From NCBI RefSeq assembly GCF_021560175.1, contig NZ_CP091110.1, positions 1,478,001-1,542,000 of the forward strand: a stretch of 64,000 bases of DNA, in the 5' to 3' direction. Position numbers and translations under genes: made by a program. Shown one piece after another: positions 24,960 through 36,217 of the stretch. The first letter of the stretch is position 1; every line of letters starts with the position of its first letter. The DNA comes from Neobacillus drentensis. Lineage in GTDB: Bacteria > Bacillota > Bacilli > Bacillales > Cytobacillaceae. Under the pieces are notes generated by a model. The model made no database searches. It was not told where the DNA came from and saw only the letters and a list, made by a program, of their open reading frames with translations.

Positions 24960-25865
24960 ATGTTAATTGAAAAAATCCAGCTTTGGGATGAAAATGAAAT
25001 GGTAACCTTACATACCTACATTCTTAATAACTCTATGGAATTTCAAAAGGACCAGCTCCGCCCTGCGGTTGTTATTTGCCCAGGAGGCGGATATTTAGGA
25101 ACTTCAGATCGGGAGGCTGAACCGGTTGCGATGCGCTTTGCTTCTCTTGGATACCATACATTTGTCCTTCGTTATACTACTTATTTTAAAGAATGGGTTC
25201 AAGATTTTAATAATCCTCCTGCTCCTAATGAGAAATCAGTTTATCCACAGCCATTGCTTGATCTAGCAAAAGCAATGTTAATCATCCGTGACAATGCATC
25301 AAAGTGGTTAGTAGATACAGATAAAATTGCTGTATGTGGTTTTTCAGCAGGTGCACATTTATCAGCCAGCCTTGGTGTCCACTGGAATAGCACTTTATTA
25401 AATGAAAAGTTTAATGTCGATAACGAAGTGTTTAAGCCTAATGCAGTTATTCTTGGATATCCGTTAGTGGATTACCAGTTAATGAAGGAAAAAGTGGAAA
25501 CAGAGGCTAATGAGTTTATTAAAGGGTTCTGGGAGATTTCAGGCAAAGCCGTATTTGGTTCTCCAACTCCTAGTGATGAACAACTTTCAGAGGCTAGTCC
25601 AGTGAATTATGTATCATCGCAAACACCGCCAACATTCATCTGGCACACGGCTGATGATGACCTAGTTTATGCCGAGAATTCTTTAAGATTTGCAACCAGG
25701 TTGGCAAAACATAAGGTTCCGTATGAGCTGCATGTTTTTGAAAGCGGTGTACATGGATTGTCGCTTTGTGATGAGACCACTGCGGGGGAGCCTAGCCATC
25801 TAAACGCAGAATGTAAAGTATGGTTTGATTTAGCTCATAATTGGTTGAAAAAGCATTTTAAATAG
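24960..25865 (+). CDS. Alpha/beta-hydrolase, acetylxylan-esterase-like
   Basis: A cytoplasmic protein of 301 residues with the alpha/beta-hydrolase fold. The oxyanion segment is CPGGGYLGTSDREAEPVA near residue 40, the nucleophile elbow GFSAGAHLSAS near 125, the catalytic aspartate probably in HTADDDLVY near 235, and the histidine in ESGVHGLSL near 265. The group includes BD-FAE/Axe-type esterases that remove acetyl groups from sugars or oligosaccharides. I start it at the ATG at 24960, preceded by GAGGGAGAG; an earlier in-frame TTG gives an unlikely basic leader. It is probably co-transcribed with the MFS gene, which suggests that the imported compound is acylated. Confidence 0.85.
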   Translation: MLIEKIQLWDENEMVTLHTYILNNSMEFQKDQLRPAVVICPGGGYLGTSDREAEPVAMRFASLGYHTFVLRYTTYFKEWVQDFNNPPAPNEKSVYPQPLLDLAKAMLIIRDNASKWLVDTDKIAVCGFSAGAHLSASLGVHWNSTLLNEKFNVDNEVFKPNAVILGYPLVDYQLMKEKVETEANEFIKGFWEISGKAVFGSPTPSDEQLSEASPVNYVSSQTPPTFIWHTADDDLVYAENSLRFATRLAKHKVPYELHVFESGVHGLSLCDETTAGEPSHLNAECKVWFDLAHNWLKKHFK

Positions 25866-25878
25866 AATATCAATATAG

Positions 25879-25903
25879 AACCATCCGCTTTTGGGATGGT
25901 TTA
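25879..25903. terminator. Hairpin between convergent esterase and AraC genes
   Basis: AACCATCC and GGATGGTT form an 8-bp stem around GCTTTTG. The T tract is short on both strands; a shared weak terminator is likely. Confidence 0.55.
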
Positions 25904-25905
25904 TG

Positions 25906-26892
25906 TCATTTTCTATGCTTTTCCTTATAACAATGCGGGGTCTCCTTAAACAGTTCTTTAAACTTTTTATAAAAAAAGGTAACACTGGAATAGCCTACTT
26001 CTTGAGCGATTTCAGGTATAGGTAAATCAGTATTAGACAAATACAAGGCGGCCTGGTTCAACCGTTGGACCTGGAGAAGTTCTTTAAATGATTTCCCAGT
26101 CCCTTTTTTGAGCAGGGTTGAAAGATAGCTTGGATTAAAGCCAAAGGTCTGTCCCATTTTAACAAGCGAACAATCGCGGTAATTATCCTCAATATACTTC
26201 AAAAAATCTAGTAAAGAAACCATGTCTTTATTGTCCGGGGCTTCAACTCTTGTCTGGCTGTTATTGGTACGAATTAATGTAGAAAATAAAACAACTAAAT
26301 AAGAATCAATAATTTCTGCAGAACAAAAGTCACGGTCAAAAAATTCACACATGATATTCTCCATGATTTCCGTAACCTTACTGCCCGCAGGTCTAAAAAT
26401 CAAGAATTGATTCTGCTTTCGGTGACTTACGAGCGATTCGATCATGAATTGAGAGATTATACTTTTCTGTGACATTCTTCTTAGAAAGCTCTGTGAAAGA
26501 TAGTCCTGCTTCAGAATGATATTGATTACAATATCATTTTTAGTAGTGGCAGTTACGCTATGAGGTACTTCTTTGTTAATTAAAATTAGTTCCCCTTTAT
26601 TTAAATGCACCTTTTTCCCTCTAATTAAAACGGTGCATGTTCCCCGATAGACAAACATCATCTCTATGTAATCATGCATGTGAAGAGGGATATCCGAGCC
26701 ATAAGGCTGCTGAGAGATGGATATGTTCTCATCAATAGGTGTATCGTGTATATCAAATGATTTATTAAATAAATATACAAGTTCTCCATTTACCATTTCA
26801 GTAAGAGGAGTATACTCCTTTAAAACTCTTTCTTTATCAATTGGCCCTAAATGGTAGGTGTCTAAGTAGCCTTCAAGTTGTTGTCGGTCCAT
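25906..26892 (-). CDS. AraC-family regulator, divergent from the second GH1 gene
   Basis: This 328-residue protein is a close paralogue of the AraC regulator at 8747: cupin sensor PLHMHDYIEMMFVYRGTCTV and KGELILINKEVPHSV, linker SQFMIESL, and double helix-turn-helix with IAQEVGYSSVTFFYKKFK. It reads away from the GH1 gene at 27111, and the 218-bp region between them contains the AraC-type direct repeat at 27010. The ATG at 26892 has GGGAG upstream. I infer that it activates the GH1 gene, and probably also the sites at 9807, 11227 and 38000. Confidence 0.88.
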   Translation of the reverse strand: MDRQQLEGYLDTYHLGPIDKERVLKEYTPLTEMVNGELVYLFNKSFDIHDTPIDENISISQQPYGSDIPLHMHDYIEMMFVYRGTCTVLIRGKKVHLNKGELILINKEVPHSVTATTKNDIVINIILKQDYLSQSFLRRMSQKSIISQFMIESLVSHRKQNQFLIFRPAGSKVTEIMENIMCEFFDRDFCSAEIIDSYLVVLFSTLIRTNNSQTRVEAPDNKDMVSLLDFLKYIEDNYRDCSLVKMGQTFGFNPSYLSTLLKKGTGKSFKELLQVQRLNQAALYLSNTDLPIPEIAQEVGYSSVTFFYKKFKELFKETPHCYKEKHRK

Positions 26893-27009
26893 ATGTGCTC
26901 CCTATGATTAATGATTAGAGTAATCAATTGCTAAATTTTATTATAAGTTGTTTCCTGCTATAAGTAAAAACAGTTAATAAAATGAGGTTTTAATTTTAAA
27001 AATAAATAA

Positions 27010-27052
27010 CTATGATTCGAGCAATCAATATCTCATTTTTTAACATTATAAA
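27010..27052 (+). promoter_or_regulatory. AraC-type operator/promoter, site 3 (second GH1 gene)
   Basis: Half-site one is CTATGATTCGAGCAA (27010-27024), half-site two CTCATTTTTTAAC (27032-27044), and the -10 box TATAAA (27047-27052). Distances of 22 and 33 bp are the same as at the other three sites. No cre site is evident here. Confidence 0.7.
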
Positions 27053-27110
27053 TTGAGTTATTGATAGTTACTATTAATTTATAAGAATTGAGATCAGGAG
27101 GTAACTATCA

Positions 27111-28376
27111 ATGAAATATGTTTTTCCAAAATCCTTCCTTTGGGGGACGGCTACATCTGCCTACCAGGTAGAGGGAAACAATGAGAAATCGGATATGTGG
27201 GCTGAAGAATATTCTAAAGGATCGCCTTACAGAGATTATTCCGGTGATGCGGTCGATCACTACAATCAATATAAACAGGATATCGAACTCATGGCAGGTC
27301 TTGGTCTGAACAGCTATCGTTTTTCGATTGAATGGTCGAGAATTGAACCCGCGCAAGGTGTATATTCACAAAAGGAATTAGAACATTATCGTGATGTCAT
27401 TAAAGTATGTAATGACAACCATATAACCCCAGTTGTCACCATGATGCATTTTACTTCTCCACAGTGGCTGATGAAACTAGGCGGCTGGAAAAATCCTGAG
27501 ACGGCGGACCTTTTTGCGAAATATTGTGAGGCCGTATTCAAGGAATTTGGACATGACATTCCTTACGTCTTAACCATGAATGAAGTCAATTTACCGGTCA
27601 TGTTAAAAGAGTTGTTTATTAATATGAACTTTATGCCGCCTGTGGGGGTGGATGCCAAGTCATGGACAGCTCCAGGCTGGCGTGAATCAGCTGCTGAAAA
27701 ATGTGGTACAACCACCGATCAATATTTTACTTTTCATATGGCGTCTGATGAAACTTCATTAGAAATTGTGAAAGATGCCCACCGGAAGGCAAGAGAAGCG
27801 ATGAAAAGGGTGAATCCATCCACTAAGGTAGGACTTTCCTTGGCGTTACCAGAAATTCAAGCTATTGAAGGTGGAGAGGAACAAGCCGCAAAAGTTTGGC
27901 ATGATTACTTTGGGCAATTTAAATCTGTCATTGAAGGTGACGACTTTATTGGTATACAGAACTACACTCGTGAAGTGTATGGTCCAGAGGGACAAGTTCC
28001 GCTGCCTGAGGGAACAGAGGTAACAGCAATGGGATATGAATTTTATCCGGAAGCACTTGCTGGAACCATCAGAAATGTAGCTGCAGAGTTAGGTATCCCT
28101 GTTTTGGTAACAGAGCACGGTATTGCAACAGATGATGATAGCCGTCGGATTGAGTTTATCCGGCGAGGACTTAGAGGGCTGCATGCGTGTATCGAGGACG
28201 GAATACAAGTGTTAGGTTATCTTTATTGGTCCACATTTGATAACTATGAATGGACATTTGGCTATGAACCGCATTTTGGGATTATTGGGGTCAACCGTGA
28301 AACACAAGAGAGAGTAGTAAAAGAAAGCGGCCGTGTTCTAGGGGATATTTCTAAGAATAATGGTGTAAATGAATAG
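27111..28376 (+). CDS. GH1-family glycosidase, paralogue 2 (TMNE/TEHG type)
   Basis: The protein (421 residues) aligns along its whole length with the GH1 enzyme at 9914 and shares its unusual catalytic motifs, TMNEVNLP (E158) and VTEHGIA (E335). WGTATSAYQVEGNNE and YRFSIEWSRIEPAQG confirm the family. The segment around GDDFIGIQNYTREVYGPEGQ is almost identical in both. There is no signal peptide. AGGAGG lies 9 bp before the ATG. It has a separate AraC-type promoter and no clear terminator of its own: the hairpin array at 28402 directly follows. Confidence 0.87.
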   Translation: MKYVFPKSFLWGTATSAYQVEGNNEKSDMWAEEYSKGSPYRDYSGDAVDHYNQYKQDIELMAGLGLNSYRFSIEWSRIEPAQGVYSQKELEHYRDVIKVCNDNHITPVVTMMHFTSPQWLMKLGGWKNPETADLFAKYCEAVFKEFGHDIPYVLTMNEVNLPVMLKELFINMNFMPPVGVDAKSWTAPGWRESAAEKCGTTTDQYFTFHMASDETSLEIVKDAHRKAREAMKRVNPSTKVGLSLALPEIQAIEGGEEQAAKVWHDYFGQFKSVIEGDDFIGIQNYTREVYGPEGQVPLPEGTEVTAMGYEFYPEALAGTIRNVAAELGIPVLVTEHGIATDDDSRRIEFIRRGLRGLHACIEDGIQVLGYLYWSTFDNYEWTFGYEPHFGIIGVNRETQERVVKESGRVLGDISKNNGVNE

Positions 28377-28401
28377 AATTAAACAGATCGATGAATTGTT
28401 T

Positions 28402-28706
28402 GGACAGGCTGGAAGAAAAAGCTGGCGTCCTTGTCCGAACCCGAGGGGACTTTGGACAGGCAGGAGAAAAAGCTGGCGTATTTGTCCGAAGTCGAAGCAA
28501 CTTCGGACAGGGCTGAAGAAAAAATAGATGTATGTGTCCGAACCCGAGGCGACTTCGGACAGAGATGAAGAAAAAACAGATGTATGTGTCCGAACCCGAG
28601 GTGACTTCGGACAGAGATGAAGAAAAAACAGGTGAATGTGTCCGAACCCAAAGCGACTTCGGACAGCATAGAAGAAAAAAATAGTGTATGTGTCCGAACC
28701 CAAGTA
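28402..28706. repeat. Array of hairpin units with 52-bp period
   Basis: GGACAG starts at 28402, 28454, 28505, 28557, 28609 and 28661 (spacing 52, 51, 52, 52, 52). GTCCGAA starts at 28433, 28484, 28536, 28588, 28640 and 28692. Each full unit is an inverted repeat, GTCCGAA, 11 nt, TTCGGAC, followed by an A-rich spacer that contains ATGAAGAAAAAACAG. Five hairpins are complete. Spacers are near-copies of each other, which rules out a CRISPR array. It fills the gap between the GH1 and GH43 genes and has no gene; reading frames across it on either strand are artefacts of the 52-bp period. Confidence 0.85.
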
Positions 28707-28828
28707 AATCTTCTAATAGACTTGGAAAAGTAAATGGTGATGTTGTAAGAATTAAATACCTATTTAAAAAGGGTTATTATTTAATCCCAAATAAACAAAA
28801 ATTTATGAATAAGAAGGGGATTTCGGTT

Positions 28829-30349
28829 ATGAAATATCAAAATCCAGTTATCAGCGGCTTCCACCCCGATCCAAGCATTTGTAAAGTAGGAGACGATTTT
28901 TATCTAGTCACTAGCTCTTTTGAATATTTCCCAGGTGTACCAATTTTTCACTCAAAGGATCTTGTCAATTGGAAACAAATAGGTCATTGTTTAACTCGTG
29001 ATAGTCAATTACCTTTACACGAATCTAAGAGTTCCATGGGGATTTTTGCCCCAACCATTCGATACAACAATGGCCGTTTTTATATGATTACTACTAATCT
29101 AACAATCGGAAAAAACTTTATCGTCTGGGCCGAAAATCCAGAAGGACCGTGGTCAGAACCGATTTGGCTCGATTGGCCTGGAATAGATCCCTCTCTATTA
29201 TTTAATGAAGATGGGAAGGTTCTTCTAACAGGAACCCAGGATATCTTTAGTGGAGAACCTTCGGGGATTTATCAGGCGGAAGTTAATGTTGAAGCTGGAG
29301 AGATTCTTACTGAGCGCCGCTTAATATGGCAAGGAACAGGCGGGGCCCATCCAGAGGGACCGCATCTCTATAAAATAAACGGCATATATTATTTAATGAT
29401 TGCAGAAGGTGGAACAGAATATGGGCACATGGTAACCATGGCACGAAGCAAACAGCCTTTTGGTCCATTTGAAAGCCATCCTAATAATCCAATTCTCACT
29501 CATCGAAGCAGTGCCAGCCCAATTCAAGCAACTGGACATGCTGATTTAGTACAGTATATAGATGGCAGCTGGTGGATAGTATTTTTAGGGATTCGCCCTG
29601 CTCCCATTTCGTTTAGTGGAAAACATCATCATCTTGGCAGGGAAACTTTTCTGGCACCAGTCGATTGGAACGACGAAGGCTGGCCAATAATTGGCGCTCA
29701 AGTCGAATTAGAAATGGACGGAAGAACACTTAAAATCGAGGACAAAGTATCATTGAAGCGTAAAGATGACTTTAATGAGACTACTTTAGATTTTTCTTGG
29801 AATTTCCTGCGTAATCCTATTGATGAATGCTGGTCTTTAACGGACAGACCTGGATACCTTGCGTTGTATGGATCTTCAAAAAGTTTGAATGACTTAGACT
29901 CTCAGGCATTCGTCGGCCGCAGACAGCAGCATTTTGATTGCAAAGTTTCAACTCTCCTAGAATTCTCTCCCATTGATGAGGGTGAGGAGGCAGGGCTAAC
30001 TGTCTTTATGAATGATCGATTTCATTATGAAATCGCATTAGGCATACGAGATGGTGTAAAGAAGGTCTTTGTAAGGAGAAGAATTGGTTCACTTTGGAAG
30101 GTTGAGTCTGAGCATAAGTATGGAGAAGAAGCTATTATTCTAACTGTTCATGCCGATGCAAAAAATTATACATTTTCCTTTCAACAGCAAGGCGGAGAAT
30201 CTACTATTTTAGGTTCAGGAGAATGTTCGCTGTTATCAACTGAAGTCGCAGGTGGATTTACTGGAGTATATTTCGGACTTTACGCTGCCGGAAGCGAAGA
30301 GAGAAGGGGTACCCCTGCATATTTTGATTGGTTTGAGTACAATGAGTGA
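28829..30349 (+). CDS. GH43 beta-xylosidase/alpha-L-arabinofuranosidase (copy 1)
   Basis: A five-bladed beta-propeller of GH43 (about residues 1-310) plus a C-terminal beta-sandwich (about 320-506), the layout of intracellular beta-xylosidases of the XynB type. The three acidic residues are D14 in GFHPDPS (base), D120 in PGIDPSLL (pKa modulator), and E176 in HPEGPHLYK (acid). The length (506 residues) is normal and there is no signal peptide. The ATG at 28829 follows AAGGGGA by 8 bp; longer in-frame starts run into the hairpin array. It is paralogous to the gene at 41218. It would release xylose or arabinose from imported oligosaccharides. Confidence 0.9.
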   Translation: MKYQNPVISGFHPDPSICKVGDDFYLVTSSFEYFPGVPIFHSKDLVNWKQIGHCLTRDSQLPLHESKSSMGIFAPTIRYNNGRFYMITTNLTIGKNFIVWAENPEGPWSEPIWLDWPGIDPSLLFNEDGKVLLTGTQDIFSGEPSGIYQAEVNVEAGEILTERRLIWQGTGGAHPEGPHLYKINGIYYLMIAEGGTEYGHMVTMARSKQPFGPFESHPNNPILTHRSSASPIQATGHADLVQYIDGSWWIVFLGIRPAPISFSGKHHHLGRETFLAPVDWNDEGWPIIGAQVELEMDGRTLKIEDKVSLKRKDDFNETTLDFSWNFLRNPIDECWSLTDRPGYLALYGSSKSLNDLDSQAFVGRRQQHFDCKVSTLLEFSPIDEGEEAGLTVFMNDRFHYEIALGIRDGVKKVFVRRRIGSLWKVESEHKYGEEAIILTVHADAKNYTFSFQQQGGESTILGSGECSLLSTEVAGGFTGVYFGLYAAGSEERRGTPAYFDWFEYNE

Positions 30350-30385
30350 AATGAAAATCAAAAAAATCTAATAAGACTTAATTCA

Positions 30386-30412
30386 AAAAACGGGAACGAT
30401 GCCGTTTTTTTG
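30386..30412 (+). terminator. Terminator of GH43 copy 1
   Basis: AAAAACGG and CCGTTTTT flank an 8-nt loop and are followed by further T. The stem is AT-rich, so strength is moderate. Confidence 0.6.
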
Positions 30413-30542
30413 TTTCTACAACTTTCGTAGAAGATTTTCTTTAAAAACCCTCCGATAATTTAAGAAGGAATTCGTAATAATTAAGAAGAAACATTTAAAT
30501 GAATTTTAATATTACACGTACAAAACAAAAGGAGAATGAGTT

Positions 30543-31298
30543 ATGAAATCAACAGATAAATTCACAGACAAAGCTGAGCTATACGCCAAATATCGTCCCA
30601 GCTACCCACTTGAGTATATTGATTATTTAATTTCTGAAGCTGGTTTAAATGAGAATTGTATGATCGCGGATATTGGCTCGGGGACTGGAATATTAAGCGG
30701 ACAGCTGCTCGAAAAAGGATTGACTGTAATCGGAGTGGAACCAAATGATGATATGAGACTTGTTGCGGAACAAACCTTAAAGCCGAATTCCCGTTTTATT
30801 TCGGTAAAGGCCACTGCAGAAAACACAACTATAAATGATGATAGTATAGATTTAGTGACAGTAGCACAGGCATTTCATTGGTTTGACATGGAGAAGTTCA
30901 GATTGGAATGTCAACGGATTTTGAAACAGGATGCAAAAGTAGCCCTTGTATGGAATAGCCGGGATGGGTCCAGTGATATAAACAAGGAAAGTGCTGATAT
31001 TTGCCAAAAGTACTGCCCAAATTTTAAAGGTTTCAGCGGCGGTATGGAGGAAACTCCGATTGCATTTCCTCAATTTTTTAAAGATGGAAAGTATGAACTA
31101 AAATTCTTTCGTAATGACTTGCCATTTAATTTAAGTGGATTTTTGGGCAGGTATTTATCGGCCTCCTATGCCCCCAAAAAGACCGACAAGGAGTATCATC
31201 TCTTCATTACTGCATTATCTAATTTATTTGAAAAATATAGCAGTAATGGAAAAATAGTTATACCAAATATCACAAGAAGCTATGTCGGTAAGGTGTAA
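30543..31298 (+). CDS. Class I SAM-dependent methyltransferase
   Basis: This 251-residue protein has the methyltransferase-11-type fold. Motif I is MIADIGSGTGILSGQLLEKG near residue 40, the acidic end of strand two is VIGVEPNDDMR near 65, and VTVAQAFHWFDMEKF near 103 is the motif found in the YcgJ/UbiE-like group that often carries AQAFHW. The beginning FTDKAELYAKYRPSYP is typical of the same group. The substrate is unknown. It has no functional link to its neighbours and stands alone between two sugar units. Confidence 0.85.
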   Translation: MKSTDKFTDKAELYAKYRPSYPLEYIDYLISEAGLNENCMIADIGSGTGILSGQLLEKGLTVIGVEPNDDMRLVAEQTLKPNSRFISVKATAENTTINDDSIDLVTVAQAFHWFDMEKFRLECQRILKQDAKVALVWNSRDGSSDINKESADICQKYCPNFKGFSGGMEETPIAFPQFFKDGKYELKFFRNDLPFNLSGFLGRYLSASYAPKKTDKEYHLFITALSNLFEKYSSNGKIVIPNITRSYVGKV

Positions 31299-31480
31299 TT
31301 TTTTAATTACTGATTATTTTCTATTTATTAGGTTAGGTATTGAGACCGTTGCAGCATAATGAAAATATAAGCATCTTAATTTTTCCAATACAACGATGTT
31401 TAGGACAAAATTTTGCCTATTTTGAGTCAAAAAAAGGGATGCATGATTATTAAAATATGTAAATTATAAAGATCAATAAA

Positions 31481-31494
31481 AGAAAGCGTTTTCT
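31481..31494. promoter_or_regulatory. Upstream cre site of bglPH
   Basis: AGAAAGCGTTTTCT is a near-perfect palindrome of cre type, about 110 bp upstream of the bglP promoter. Confidence 0.55.
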
Positions 31495-31595
31495 ATAAAT
31501 GGAATCTACTTAAATACTACTAGGTAAAGATAGCAAAGGCAATTAGGGAAATATAAATACAAAAAACATATATAAGGTTTATTAAATAAACTATA

Positions 31596-31633
31596 AGAAA
31601 GCGTTGACAACTATCTTAGTATGATAGTATAGT
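31596..31633 (+). promoter_or_regulatory. bglP promoter with overlapping cre
   Basis: The -35 box TTGACA (31604-31609) and -10 box TATAGT (31628-31633) are separated by 18 bp. A cre-like AGAAAGCGTTGACA (31596-31609) covers the -35 box, so CcpA would exclude polymerase. Confidence 0.7.
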
Positions 31634-31640
31634 ATAAACA

Positions 31641-31654
31641 TGAAAGCGATAACA
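31641..31654. promoter_or_regulatory. Downstream cre site of bglP
   Basis: TGAAAGCGATAACA matches the cre consensus at every defined position and lies right after the -10 box, at about the transcription start. With the two sites upstream it makes three cre-like sites in 175 bp. Confidence 0.75.
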
Positions 31655-31665
31655 GAAAACTACTA

Positions 31666-31683
31666 GGATTGTTACTGGTCAGG

Positions 31684-31694
<11 letters not shown>
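31666..31694 (+). promoter_or_regulatory. Ribonucleic antiterminator (RAT) of the LicT/BglG type
   Basis: The 29-nt leader element begins GGATTGTTACTGG and ends GCAGGCAAAACC, the strongly conserved form bound by LicT-type antiterminators. Its 3' part overlaps the left arm of the terminator at 31684, so only one of the two structures can form. No LicT/SacT/SacY-type gene is present in the window. Confidence 0.9.
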
Positions 31695-33737
<2,043 letters not shown>

Positions 33738-33814
33738 TTCCAGGTTTAAACTATAACGGATGTGGTTCCGGTCTCAAAACCGGAACCATAAATCCTACAT
33801 ATTATTGGAGGTAA

Positions 33815-35275
<1,461 letters not shown>

Positions 35276-35310
35276 CTAGATAAATGATTCTTTACGAGCA
35301 ATAAAAAAAC

Positions 35311-35348
35311 GACCTTCAAATTGTATTGTAATTTGGAGGTCTATTTTT
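35311..35348 (+). terminator. Terminator of bglPH
   Basis: GACCTTCAAATT and AATTTGGAGGTC form a stem with one bulge, followed by TATTTTTG. Confidence 0.75.
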
Positions 35349-35387
35349 GTTGATATATGTTGGTTTCACTGCGTATGAAAAATAACT
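35349..35387. repeat. Possible decayed left end of the element at 5404
   Basis: GTTGAT followed by GGTTTCACTGCGTATGAAAA recalls GTTGATTTATTTCACTGTGT plus TTGAAAAATAA in the MITE-like element at 5423-5453. The similarity ends after about 40 bp, and no right end was found. Weak evidence. Confidence 0.3.
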
Positions 35388-35479
35388 CGTAAATAAAAAT
35401 TAGAACAAATATCGGCCTGTTTTCAGCCAAAAAGGGGAAAGCGGTGAGAGGTTATTTCTTATATCATAATAATTGTAAT

Positions 35480-35493
35480 AGGAAACGCTTTCA
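35480..35493. promoter_or_regulatory. cre site upstream of the phosphoglucomutase gene
   Basis: AGGAAACGCTTTCA is a good cre match about 55 bp before the start codon at 35550. Confidence 0.6.
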
Positions 35494-35549
35494 GGCGATA
35501 CCACGATTGGTGGCAACATCGCTTACTCTTTGATATAAGGATGGGAACT

Positions 35550-36212
35550 ATGAAAATACCTGCAATCATTTTTGATTTAGACGGTGTGATTGTTTCGACT
35601 GACGAATACCATTACCAAGCATGGAAACGAATCAGCGACCAAGAAAACATCTATTTTGATAGGGAAATAAACGAAAGACTTCGCGGCGTAAGCAGAATGG
35701 AAAGTCTTGATATTATTCTGAGTCATTCTGATAAAAACTATAGTGATACTGAAAAGCAATCTCTTGCTCAGCGAAAGAATACAATTTATTGTGAACTGCT
35801 TAACAACTTATCTCCAAATGACATTTTACCTGGGGTTATTCATCTCTTATTGGCTCTAAAGGCAAGGGATATAAAAATAGCCATTGGCTCTTCTAGTAAA
35901 AACACGCCTTTTATTTTAGAAAAGATTGGACTAGCTTCCAACTTTGACGCCATTGCGGATGGAAATAGCATCAAAAATAGTAAGCCTGATCCGGAGGTGT
36001 TTTTACTTGCAGCGGAGTTGCTAGGTGTACAGCCAGAAGAATGTCTTGTTATGGAAGATGCCCAAGCAGGAATTGACGCTGCAAAGGCTGCTGGGATGAA
36101 GGCGATTGGAATAGGGTCCGCAGCTACTTGTTTAAATGCGGATATCAAATTACTAGATCTAACGAATATAGATATAGACCACCTGTTAGAAGTTCATGAG
36201 ATTAGGAGTTGA
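35550..36212 (+). CDS. HAD-family beta-phosphoglucomutase-like protein
   Basis: This 220-residue HAD hydrolase has the beta-phosphoglucomutase layout. The nucleophile and acid/base are in FDLDGVIVSTDEYHYQAW, the cap contains LRGVSRMESLDIIL (in which R and the following residues contact substrate in beta-PGM), motif II is IAIGSSSKN, and motif IV CLVMEDAQAGIDAAKAAGM. The substrate is probably beta-glucose 1-phosphate or a related hexose phosphate, but phosphatases of the same subgroup look alike. I use the ATG at 35550, since AAGGATGGG overlaps the ATG at 35541. The GH3 gene starts 5 bp after the stop, so the two are translated as a pair. Confidence 0.85.
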   Translation: MKIPAIIFDLDGVIVSTDEYHYQAWKRISDQENIYFDREINERLRGVSRMESLDIILSHSDKNYSDTEKQSLAQRKNTIYCELLNNLSPNDILPGVIHLLLALKARDIKIAIGSSSKNTPFILEKIGLASNFDAIADGNSIKNSKPDPEVFLLAAELLGVQPEECLVMEDAQAGIDAAKAAGMKAIGIGSAATCLNADIKLLDLTNIDIDHLLEVHEIRS

Positions 36213-36217
36213 TAACC

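Noticed and set aside
28338..28703. Minus-strand reading frames of 96 and 121 residues across the 28402 array
   Set aside because: They are produced by the 52-bp period (156 bp is a multiple of three) and encode only repeated copies of the hairpin unit. There is no ribosome site or recognisable protein.
28402..28706. CRISPR array
   Set aside because: The 52-bp period and palindromic arms look similar at first sight, but spacers are near-copies of one another and no cas gene is present.
30411..30480. A further short-period repeat array before the methyltransferase gene
   Set aside because: Two partial motifs (TTCTACAA, GTAGAAG) occur, but there is no regular spacing over more than two units.
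31300..31480. Riboswitch or small RNA in the gap after the methyltransferase gene
   Set aside because: No conserved riboswitch core or terminator-linked structure was recognised; apart from the cre, promoter and RAT further on I see nothing specific.
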